A stretch of 64,000 bases of DNA from Microtetraspora glauca. Its GTDB lineage: Bacteria; Actinomycetota; Actinomycetes; Streptomycetales; Streptomycetaceae. The notes under the pieces were generated by a model, which did not search any database, was not told where the DNA came from, and saw only the letters and a program-made list of their open reading frames with translations. The position numbers were made by a program, and so were the translations under genes. The DNA lies in assembly GCA_000721275.1 (NCBI GenBank), contig JOFO01000009.1, positions 123,318-187,317 on the forward strand, given 5' to 3'. This document shows positions 1-6,801 of this stretch, one piece after another (positions within the stretch are counted from its first letter, which is position 1; the number at the start of each line of letters is the position of its first letter).

Positions 1-115
1 CTCGATGAACTTCTTCGGCGCCCTGCGCCGCGCGATGGCCACCACGGGCTACAGCGAGCTCAAGGAGTTCCAGCGCGTCGAGGTCACCGTCGCGGACGCG
101 CAGCACAAGCGCTGA
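1..115 (+). CDS. guaB3: GuaB3-family IMP dehydrogenase-related protein, C-terminal end (partial)
   Basis: Only the last 37 codons lie in the window; the reading frame starts at base 2 and ends with TGA at 113-115. The tail reads MNFFGALRRAMATTGYSELK and then a short Val/Glu-rich end. This matches, from memory, the conserved C-terminus of the actinobacterial GuaB3 proteins, which are paralogues of inosine-5'-monophosphate dehydrogenase usually encoded beside guaB2. The nucleotide-binding barrel and catalytic Cys loop lie outside the window, so activity cannot be judged. A strong hairpin follows directly, so this is the 3' end of its transcript. Confidence 0.75.
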   Translation, partial: SMNFFGALRRAMATTGYSELKEFQRVEVTVADAQHKR

Positions 116-127
116 CCCACGGGCAGG

Positions 128-173
128 TACGCGCGAGGGCCCCGCACCGACCGGTGCGGGGCCCTCGCGCGTA
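128..173. terminator. Intrinsic terminator between convergent guaB3 and membrane-protein genes
   Basis: A perfect 21-bp stem (128-148 with 153-173) closes on the tetraloop GACC. It sits between two convergent genes, so it can serve both strands. As usual in this GC-rich genome there is no long U-tract. Confidence 0.85.
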
Positions 174-185
174 TCCGCCCGGTCG

Positions 186-815
186 TCAGGAGGCGGCCTT
201 CCTGGCGCCGGAGAAGGCGGCGACGGGGCCGAGCGCGAGGAAGAGGAAGGTCATGGCGTCCTTGCCGTCGTTCCACGCGTCGGTGAGCATGCCGAACTGC
301 TCGAAGAAGAGCTCGGTGAAGGAGAAGCCGAACTCCTTGGAGGCGAAGACCGCGATGCCGACGAGCTGGCCGAGGTAGACGGCGCCGAGGGCGAGGATCG
401 CGGAGACGACCGGCAGCACGGGGTTGGCGCCGCCGACCTTGCCGGCGGCGAAGCCGACCGCGAAGCCGACGCCGACCGCCGCCCAGCCGATCTGGGCCTC
501 GATGCCGCCGAGGATCGCGCCGTAGACGCCGGCGGTGACCAGCGCGGCGGCGAGGGCGGCGAGGATGCCGAGGCCGACGTTGTTCCGGCGGGGCGCGGGC
601 GCGGGGGCGGCCGGGTAGGCGCCGAAGGGGTTCTGCCCGGCGGGGGCCTGACCGTACGGGTTCTGCCCGGCCGGCGGCTGGCCGTACGGGTTCTGGCCCG
701 CGGGACCCTGGCCGTACGGGTTCGGGCCCGCCGGGTTCTGCGCGTACGGGTTCTGGTCGGCGGGCTGCCCGCCGGGGCCGTACGGGTTGCCGGGCGGCGG
801 AACGGGCTGGCTCAT
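186..815 (-). CDS. Pro/Gln/Tyr-rich N-terminus integral membrane protein
   Basis: A 209-residue protein of unknown function. Residues 1 to about 75 are a low-complexity cytoplasmic tail built from near-identical ten-residue units of the type NPYGQxPAGQ. The rest is a hydrophobic domain with about four membrane segments (for example VGLGILAALAAALVTAGVYG and NPVLPVVSAILALGAVYLG). The ATG is preceded by a good ribosome binding site (GGGGGA, 7 bases upstream). It is monocistronic and convergent with guaB3. The layout resembles the protein at 51485-52060, but the membrane domains do not look closely related. Tails of this kind are common in Streptomyces membrane proteins; no enzymatic motif is visible. 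Confidence 0.85.
   Translation of the reverse strand: MSQPVPPPGNPYGPGGQPADQNPYAQNPAGPNPYGQGPAGQNPYGQPPAGQNPYGQAPAGQNPFGAYPAAPAPAPRRNNVGLGILAALAAALVTAGVYGAILGGIEAQIGWAAVGVGFAVGFAAGKVGGANPVLPVVSAILALGAVYLGQLVGIAVFASKEFGFSFTELFFEQFGMLTDAWNDGKDAMTFLFLALGPVAAFSGARKAAS
621..790. repeat. 30-bp tandem repeats encoding the NPYGQ-type tail
   Basis: The core GTACGGGTTC recurs at a 30-base period (cores near 654, 684, 714 and 744, plus diverged copies at both ends). It lies inside the membrane protein gene at 186-815 and encodes one ten-residue unit per period. Copy number probably varies between strains. Confidence 0.8.
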
Positions 816-918
816 GGTGGTCCCCCTGGACGGTGGCGCACGGGTGTGCGACCGAGAGGGCCGGAGACTAGCAGCCGTCCCGGACAGCGGCCCATCCGTC
901 GCGCGGAGGGCGGAGGCG

Positions 919-2160
919 CTAGAGGCGGTGCGCGGTGCCCGCCGGGGTCGCGCCCCGGGTGTCGAGGAGGAGCTGGGCCTTCACGGCGAGGCCCTGGAGG
1001 TCGTACACGCGGTGGTGCTGGAGCAGGACCGTCAGGTCGGCGTGGGCGGCGGCCTCGTAGAGCGAGTCCGCGCGGGGGACGGGGACGTCGCGGACCCGCC
1101 AGTCGGGGACGTGCGGGTCGTGGAAGCTGACCGCCGCGCCGAGGTCCATGAGGCGGCCCGCGATCTCGTCGGCGGGGGAGCCCTCGCGGTCGGCGAGGTC
1201 GGGCTTGTACGTGACGCCGAGCAGCAGGATCCGGGCGCCGCGCGCGGACTTGCCGTGCTCGTTGAGGAGGGCGGCGGCGCGCTGGACGACGTACGCCGGC
1301 ATGCGCTGGTTGACCTGGCCGGCGAGTTCGACGAGGCGGAGCGGGCGGTGGCCGCCGAGGCGTTCGACGGGGACGCCGTGGCCGCCGACGCCGGGGCCGG
1401 GGCGGAACGCCTGGAAGCCGAAGGGCTTGGTCTCGGCGCAGCGGATGACGTCCCAGAGGTCCACGCCGAGTTCGTGGCAGAGCACGGCCATCTCGTTGAC
1501 GAGGGCGATGTTGACGTGCCGGAAGTTGGTCTCCAGCAGTTTGACCGTCTCGGCCTCGCGGGGGCCGCGCGCGCGGACCACCTTGTCGGTGAAGCGGCCG
1601 TAGAAGGCGGCGGCGGACTCGGTGCACGCGGGCGTGAGGCCGCCGATGACCTTGGGGGTGCCGGCGAGGCCGGGCAGGCGGGAGCCGGGGTCGACGCGGC
1701 CGGGGGAGTACGCGAGGTGGAAGTCGCGGCCGGCCCGCAGGCCCGAGCCCTCCTCCAGGAGCTCCCGGAGCGGGCCCTCGGTGGTGCCGGGCGGGACGGG
1801 GGACTCCAGGACGACGGTGGTGTGCGGGCGGAGCCGGGCGGCGAGGGCGCGGGCGGCGGCGGTGACGGCGGTGAGGTCGAGGTCGCCGTCGGGGCCCGCC
1901 GGGGTCGGGGCGCAGATGACCGCCGTGCGGACCCGGCCGAGTTCGGCGGGGCCGGTGGTGGCGCGGAAGCCGCCGGAGAGCATCCGGCGGATCTCGGAGG
2001 CGGTGAGGGAGCCGTCGACCGGGGGGCGGCCCGCGGCGAGCTCGGCGACCGGGCGGGGGTCGGTGTCGAAGCCGACGGTGGCGATGCCGGCGGCGGTCGC
2101 GGCCTGGGCGAGGGGGAGTCCGTGGTGGCCGAGGCCGATGACGGCGAGGTCTGCGGGCAT
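919..2160 (-). CDS. UDP-glucose/GDP-mannose dehydrogenase family protein, apparently lacking the catalytic Cys
   Basis: A 413-residue NAD-dependent nucleotide-sugar dehydrogenase homologue. The family oxidises UDP- or GDP-sugars (such as UDP-ManNAc) to uronic acids for surface polysaccharides. It begins with a Rossmann fingerprint (MPADLAVIGLGHHG, Gly9, Gly11, Gly14). The central helix KLLETNFRHVNIALVNEMA and the C-terminal domain (ILLLGVTYKPD, DPHVPDW) are typical of the WecC/UDPGDH fold. In active enzymes the motif GPGVGGHC carries the nucleophilic Cys; here it reads GPGVGGHGVPV, putting Gly at residue 262. The enzyme may therefore be inactive or do different chemistry. I chose the ATG at 2158-2160 because GGAAGGA lies about ten bases upstream and the Rossmann strand starts immediately; longer in-frame extensions have no homology. 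It is divergent from glpD. Confidence 0.85.
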   Translation of the reverse strand: MPADLAVIGLGHHGLPLAQAATAAGIATVGFDTDPRPVAELAAGRPPVDGSLTASEIRRMLSGGFRATTGPAELGRVRTAVICAPTPAGPDGDLDLTAVTAAARALAARLRPHTTVVLESPVPPGTTEGPLRELLEEGSGLRAGRDFHLAYSPGRVDPGSRLPGLAGTPKVIGGLTPACTESAAAFYGRFTDKVVRARGPREAETVKLLETNFRHVNIALVNEMAVLCHELGVDLWDVIRCAETKPFGFQAFRPGPGVGGHGVPVERLGGHRPLRLVELAGQVNQRMPAYVVQRAAALLNEHGKSARGARILLLGVTYKPDLADREGSPADEIAGRLMDLGAAVSFHDPHVPDWRVRDVPVPRADSLYEAAAHADLTVLLQHHRVYDLQGLAVKAQLLLDTRGATPAGTAHRL

Positions 2161-2431
2161 GGTGGGCCGTCCTTCCCGGGAGCCGTGACTGACGTGCGTA
2201 CCGTACGTATGCAATGTCAGACTAGGAGTAAATATGACCGATATGCGGCATTGCGGGAGCGAAGATCGCCGAGTGTTATCCACAGGTCCGTGCGGGGGCG
2301 GTGGCCGAAGCCACCGGGCCGGTCCAGAATCGGACTGTGAGCCGGGCCACAGGCGGTCCGGTTCGCCCCTGCCCGGACGCGCGACGACGGGCGGCGGCCG
2401 GGGCACGTACGGACGACGGGAGGCGGCAGCC
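2161..2431. promoter_or_regulatory. Divergent promoter region between the dehydrogenase-like gene and glpD, with a DnaA-box-like nonamer
   Basis: This 271-base region holds no credible gene. It contains TTATCCACA at 2276-2284, a perfect match to the classical TTATNCACA DnaA box, and a self-complementary CGTACCGTACG near 2197. The stretch at 2218-2260 is AT-rich for this genome and is the likeliest place for a leftward promoter. I saw no convincing -35/-10 pair for glpD. Confidence 0.5.
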
Positions 2432-4168
2432 GTGAGGACAGCGACACTGGGACCCGCCGAGCGCGCCGCCGCCCTGGTGGAGATGGCCGACCGCGAGCTG
2501 GACGTGCTCGTCGTCGGCGGCGGCGTGGTCGGCGCCGGCACCGCCCTCGACGCGGTCACGCGCGGGCTCTCCACCGGCATCGTCGAGGCCCGCGACTGGG
2601 CCTCCGGCACCTCCAGCCGCTCCAGCAAGCTCATCCACGGCGGCCTCCGCTACCTGGAGATGCTCGACTTCGCCCTGGTCCGCGAGGCCCTCAAGGAGCG
2701 CGGCCTGCTCCTGGAACGGCTCGCCCCCCACCTGGTGAAACCCGTCCCGTTCCTCTACCCCCTCCAGCACCGGGGCTGGGAGCGGCTGTACGCCGGCTCC
2801 GGCGTCGCCCTGTACGACGCCATGTCCGTCTCCTCCGGGCACGGCCGCGGCCTCCCCGTCCACCGCCACCTCAGCCGCAAGGGCGCCCTCCGCGTGGCCC
2901 CCTGCCTCCGCAAGGACGCCCTCACCGGCGCCCTCCAGTACTACGACGCCCAGATGGACGACGCCCGCTTCGTCCTCACCCTGGTCCGCACCGCCGCCGC
3001 CTACGGCGCCCTGGCCGCCTCCCGGGCCCGGGTCACCGGCTTCCTCCGGGAGGGCGAGCGGGTCGTCGGCGCCCGCGTCCAGGACGTCGAGACCGGCGGC
3101 GAGCACATCGTCCGCGCCAAGCAGATCGTCAACGCCACCGGCGTCTGGACCGACGACACCCAGGCCCTCATCGGCGAGCGCGGCCAGTTCCACGTCCGCG
3201 CCTCCAAGGGCATCCACCTCGTCGTCCCCAAGGACCGGATCCACTCCACCACCGGCCTCATCCTGCGCACCGAGAAGTCCGTCCTCTTCGTCATCCCCTG
3301 GGGACGGCACTGGATCATCGGCACCACCGACACCGACTGGGACCTCGACAAAGCCCACCCGGCCGCCTCCAGCGCCGACATCGACTACCTGCTGGAACAC
3401 GTCAACACCGTGCTCGCCACCCCCCTCACCCGCGACGACGTCGAAGGCGTCTACGCCGGCCTGCGCCCGCTGCTCGCCGGCGAGTCCGACGCCACCAGCA
3501 AGCTCTCCCGGGAGCACACCGTCGCCCACCCGGTGCCCGGCCTGGTCGTCGTCGCCGGCGGCAAGTACACGACCTACCGGGCGATGGCCAAGGACGCCGT
3601 CGACGAGGCCGTGCACGGCCTCGGACTCGGAGCCTCCCCCGCGCGGAGCGGCTGGGGAGGCGTCGCCCCCTGCGTCACCGAGGACACCCCGCTGCTCGGT
3701 GCCGAGGGCTACCGCGCGCTGTGGAACGCGCGCGCCCGGACCGCCGCCCGCACCGGCCTCCACGTCGCCCGCGTGGAGCACCTGCTCAACCGGTACGGCT
3801 CCCTGACGGAGGAACTGCTCGCCCTCGTCGCCGAGGACCCCGCGCTCGGCGCGCCGCTCACCGGCGCCGAGGACCACCTCCGCGTCGAAGTCGTCTACGC
3901 CGCCTCCCACGAGGGCGCCCGCCACCTCGACGACGTCCTCACCCGGCGCACCCGCGTCTCCATCGAGACCTTCGACCGCGGCACCCGCTGCGCCCGCGAG
4001 GCGGCGGAGCTGATGGCGCCGGTCCTCGGCTGGGACGAGAGCCGGATCGCGAGAGAGGTCGAGCACTACGAGAAGCGGGTCGAGGCGGAGCGCGAGTCGC
4101 AGCGGCAGCCCGACGACCAGACGGCGGACGCCGCCCGGCTCGGTGCGCCCGACATCGTCCCGATCTGA
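2432..4168 (+). CDS. glpD: Aerobic glycerol-3-phosphate dehydrogenase (FAD)
   Basis: A 578-residue flavoprotein that oxidises sn-glycerol-3-phosphate to dihydroxyacetone phosphate and passes electrons to the membrane quinone pool. The FAD fingerprint LDVLVVGGGVVGAGTALDA is near residues 22-40, followed by the family signature GTSSRSSKLIHGGLRYLE. ATGVWTDDTQ, RASKGIHLVVPKDRI and GLRPLLAG complete the catalytic DAO fold, and the C-terminal DAO_C domain (DDVLTRRTRVSIETFDRGTR) is intact. Length matches the family. The GTG at 2432 follows GGGAGG by seven bases; the longer upstream frame (from 2234) has no family similarity. It stands alone and is followed by a weak 6-bp hairpin at 4174-4190. Confidence 0.95.
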   Translation: MRTATLGPAERAAALVEMADRELDVLVVGGGVVGAGTALDAVTRGLSTGIVEARDWASGTSSRSSKLIHGGLRYLEMLDFALVREALKERGLLLERLAPHLVKPVPFLYPLQHRGWERLYAGSGVALYDAMSVSSGHGRGLPVHRHLSRKGALRVAPCLRKDALTGALQYYDAQMDDARFVLTLVRTAAAYGALAASRARVTGFLREGERVVGARVQDVETGGEHIVRAKQIVNATGVWTDDTQALIGERGQFHVRASKGIHLVVPKDRIHSTTGLILRTEKSVLFVIPWGRHWIIGTTDTDWDLDKAHPAASSADIDYLLEHVNTVLATPLTRDDVEGVYAGLRPLLAGESDATSKLSREHTVAHPVPGLVVVAGGKYTTYRAMAKDAVDEAVHGLGLGASPARSGWGGVAPCVTEDTPLLGAEGYRALWNARARTAARTGLHVARVEHLLNRYGSLTEELLALVAEDPALGAPLTGAEDHLRVEVVYAASHEGARHLDDVLTRRTRVSIETFDRGTRCAREAAELMAPVLGWDESRIAREVEHYEKRVEAERESQRQPDDQTADAARLGAPDIVPI

Positions 4169-4365
4169 CGGGGGCTCCGCCTGACGGAGCGTCCGGGACG
4201 GGAGGGAACCCCGGGGCACCGGTGGCGCGTCGTCATACCGGAGTCTGGACCCGGGGGCGCCCGCCGCCGCGAGGTGAGGGACAATGGGCTCTCTTCCAGG
4301 GCGGGTTGCCGCAGCGTGCGGAGTGCGGCGGGCGCGGCGGAGATCAGGGATCGCAGAGGGGACGC

Positions 4366-6747
4366 ATGTCGGAGTCGGAGCAGTCGCGGGACACGGCGAA
4401 GGACCCCCGGCGGGACGCCGCCGCGGGGGCCGCGACCGACGGCGGACGGGGGACGGTTCCGGCCGCGGGCGAGACGGAGCGGGACGCGGCGGAGCGGGGC
4501 GCGGCAGCGCCCGGCGCGACCGCGGCGGACCCGGCGGCCGGCACGGGCCGGGGCGGTACGGAGGGCGACGCCCCGGTGGCGGGACGCGCGGCCGGGACCG
4601 CGGCCTCCGCGGCACCGGAGGAGGAGCCGACGGCGCCTCAGGACGCCGTGCCCCCGCGGGCCGTACCGCAGGACGCGCGGCCGGACACCGGCGCCGGAGC
4701 GCCGCGGGACCGGGTGCCGGGGACCGAGCCGTCCACCGGGCGGGCCGGGTTCGGCGCCGGGGACGGCGACGGGCAGCGGCCCCCGGCCGATCGGCTCCGC
4801 AAGGGCGCCGCGTCCACCACCGCCGAGACCGAGGGCCGGCTGCTCGCCGGCCGCTACCGGCTCGGCGCCCTCGTCGGCCGCGGCGGCATGGGCACCGTCT
4901 GGCGCGCCGTCGACGAGACCCTCGGCCGCACCGTCGCCGTCAAGGAACTCCGCTTCCCCAGCAGCATCGACGAGGACGAGAAGCGCCGCCTCATCACCCG
5001 GACCCTGCGCGAGGCCAAGGCCATCGCCAAGATCCGCAACAACGGCGCCGTGACCGTCTACGACGTGGTCGACGAGGACGACCGCCCGTGGATCGTCATG
5101 GAGCTCATCGAGGGCAAGTCGCTCGCCGACGCCGTGCGCGAGGACGGCGTCCTCACCCCGCGCCGCGCCGCCGAGGTCGGCCTCGCCATCCTCGACGTGC
5201 TGCGCTCCGCGCACCGCGAGGGCATCCTGCACCGGGACGTGAAGCCGTCCAACGTCCTCATCGCCGACGACGGCCGCGTCGTCCTCACCGACTTCGGCAT
5301 CGCCCAGGTGGAGGGCGACCCGTCCATCACCTCCACCGGCATGCTCGTCGGCGCCCCCTCGTACATCTCCCCCGAGCGCGCCCGCGGCCACAAGCCCGGC
5401 CCCGCCGCCGACCTGTGGTCGCTGGGCGGCCTGCTGTACGCGGCGGTCGAGGGCTGCCCGCCGTACGACAAGGGTTCCGCGATCGCGACGCTCACCGCCG
5501 TCATGACCGAACCCGTCGACCCGCCGAAGAACGCGGGACCCGAGCTGGAGCAGGTCATCTACGGGCTGCTCGCCAAGGACCCGGCGCAGCGGCTCGACGA
5601 CGCCCGCGCCCGGGTGCTGCTGCGTGCCGTCCTCGACGCCCCCGAGGCCGCGCCGGAGCCGTCGCCCGAGGTGACCAGGATCGTTCCGCTGCCGACCCGC
5701 CCCGAGCGGGAGCAGACGGCGCCGGTCACCGGCCGCGAGAAGGCCCCCGAGCCCGCCGCCGACCGGGTGCGGGGCGCGCTCGCCTCCGTACGGAACGCGG
5801 CCGCGGCGGCCAAGGCCGAGGCGAAGGCGAAGGACCGGACGAAGGACCGGGCCAGGGAGAAGGGCCGGGAGCCCGCCCGGCCGGTGCCCGCGCAGGGCGG
5901 TTCCCGCCCGGCGCCGGTCCGCGCCCCGCTCACCGACGTCGTGCCCCGGCGCACCCTGGTGATCATCGCCGCGGTCGCGGTCCTCGCCGTGCTCGGCACC
6001 ATCCTCGCCGTCTCCCTCAACGGCGACGACAAGGGCTCCGAGGGCAAGGGCGGCGACACCACCGTCTCGGCCGGCACCACCGCCGGCGGCGACGGCGGCT
6101 CCGGCGCCGGCGCGAACACCGGCGGCGCGTCCGGCGACCCCACCGAACAGGGCGGCGCCCAGCCCGGCGACAACGGCGCCACGGGAGACGGCGGCGCCAC
6201 CGGTGCGAACGGCGCCACCGGTGCCGCGGACGGCTCCACCGGCCGGACGGACACCACGCCCACCGCCAAGCCCAGCACCGGCCCCACCCTCCCCGCCGGC
6301 TACGCCATGGTCACCAACGACCGCTTCCGCTTCTCCATGGCCATGCCCGCCGGCTTCACCATGCGTCCCATACCCGGCTACGACGGCGGCGCCATATGGA
6401 GCGAGAGCGGCGGCTTCCCGCGCGTCCAGGTGGACTTCAACGCCAGCCCCAAGGACGACGCCAAGGCCGCCTGGCTCGCCGCCATGGGCAGCGTCCGCCT
6501 GACCAGCACCGCCTACCAGCACATCCGCGTCGACGCCGTCTCGTACAAGGGCTACCCGACCGTCGCGGACTGGGAGTTCGAGCGGACCCAGAAGGGCACG
6601 CGGGTCCACGTCCTCAACCGGGGCTTCAAGGTGGACGCCAAGCACGGCTACTCGATCATGGTCAGCTGCAGGGCCGAGGAGTGGAACGGCGCGGAGTGCC
6701 GGACGCTGCGCGAGACGGCGTTCGCCACGTTCAGCCCCAAGGACTGA
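4366..6747 (+). CDS. Transmembrane Ser/Thr protein kinase (active-type)
   Basis: A 793-residue Hanks-type receptor kinase. Residues 1-160 are an Ala/Gly/Glu-rich disordered extension. The kinase domain (about 160-430) has the glycine loop GRGGMG, the ATP-binding Lys193 in VAVKEL, HRDVKPSN with catalytic Asp291, DFG Asp309 and an activation segment ending SYISPE, so it should be catalytically competent. A basic Lys/Ala/Arg linker, one membrane span (about 530-551, LVIIAAVAVLAVLGTILAV), a Gly/Thr/Asp-rich stalk and an extracytoplasmic domain follow. That domain starts GYAMVTNDRFRFSMAMPAGF and is related in layout to those of the next two proteins. GAGGGG precedes the ATG by five bases. It is the first of three same-strand kinase genes, probably tandem duplicates. 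Targets and signal are unknown. Confidence 0.92.
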   Translation: MSESEQSRDTAKDPRRDAAAGAATDGGRGTVPAAGETERDAAERGAAAPGATAADPAAGTGRGGTEGDAPVAGRAAGTAASAAPEEEPTAPQDAVPPRAVPQDARPDTGAGAPRDRVPGTEPSTGRAGFGAGDGDGQRPPADRLRKGAASTTAETEGRLLAGRYRLGALVGRGGMGTVWRAVDETLGRTVAVKELRFPSSIDEDEKRRLITRTLREAKAIAKIRNNGAVTVYDVVDEDDRPWIVMELIEGKSLADAVREDGVLTPRRAAEVGLAILDVLRSAHREGILHRDVKPSNVLIADDGRVVLTDFGIAQVEGDPSITSTGMLVGAPSYISPERARGHKPGPAADLWSLGGLLYAAVEGCPPYDKGSAIATLTAVMTEPVDPPKNAGPELEQVIYGLLAKDPAQRLDDARARVLLRAVLDAPEAAPEPSPEVTRIVPLPTRPEREQTAPVTGREKAPEPAADRVRGALASVRNAAAAAKAEAKAKDRTKDRAREKGREPARPVPAQGGSRPAPVRAPLTDVVPRRTLVIIAAVAVLAVLGTILAVSLNGDDKGSEGKGGDTTVSAGTTAGGDGGSGAGANTGGASGDPTEQGGAQPGDNGATGDGGATGANGATGAADGSTGRTDTTPTAKPSTGPTLPAGYAMVTNDRFRFSMAMPAGFTMRPIPGYDGGAIWSESGGFPRVQVDFNASPKDDAKAAWLAAMGSVRLTSTAYQHIRVDAVSYKGYPTVADWEFERTQKGTRVHVLNRGFKVDAKHGYSIMVSCRAEEWNGAECRTLRETAFATFSPKD

Positions 6748-6801
6748 CCGACGCCCGTATCGTGAGGGACCCGGGACGACCGAAGCGCAGGGGGAGGCGC
6801 C

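Noticed and set aside
2276..4615. Very long minus-strand open frame antisense to glpD and the first kinase
   Set aside because: Composition is that of a shadow frame in high-GC DNA, with no recognisable family and no ribosome binding site; the plus-strand genes fully explain the region. The same applies to the long frame at 37540-41394.
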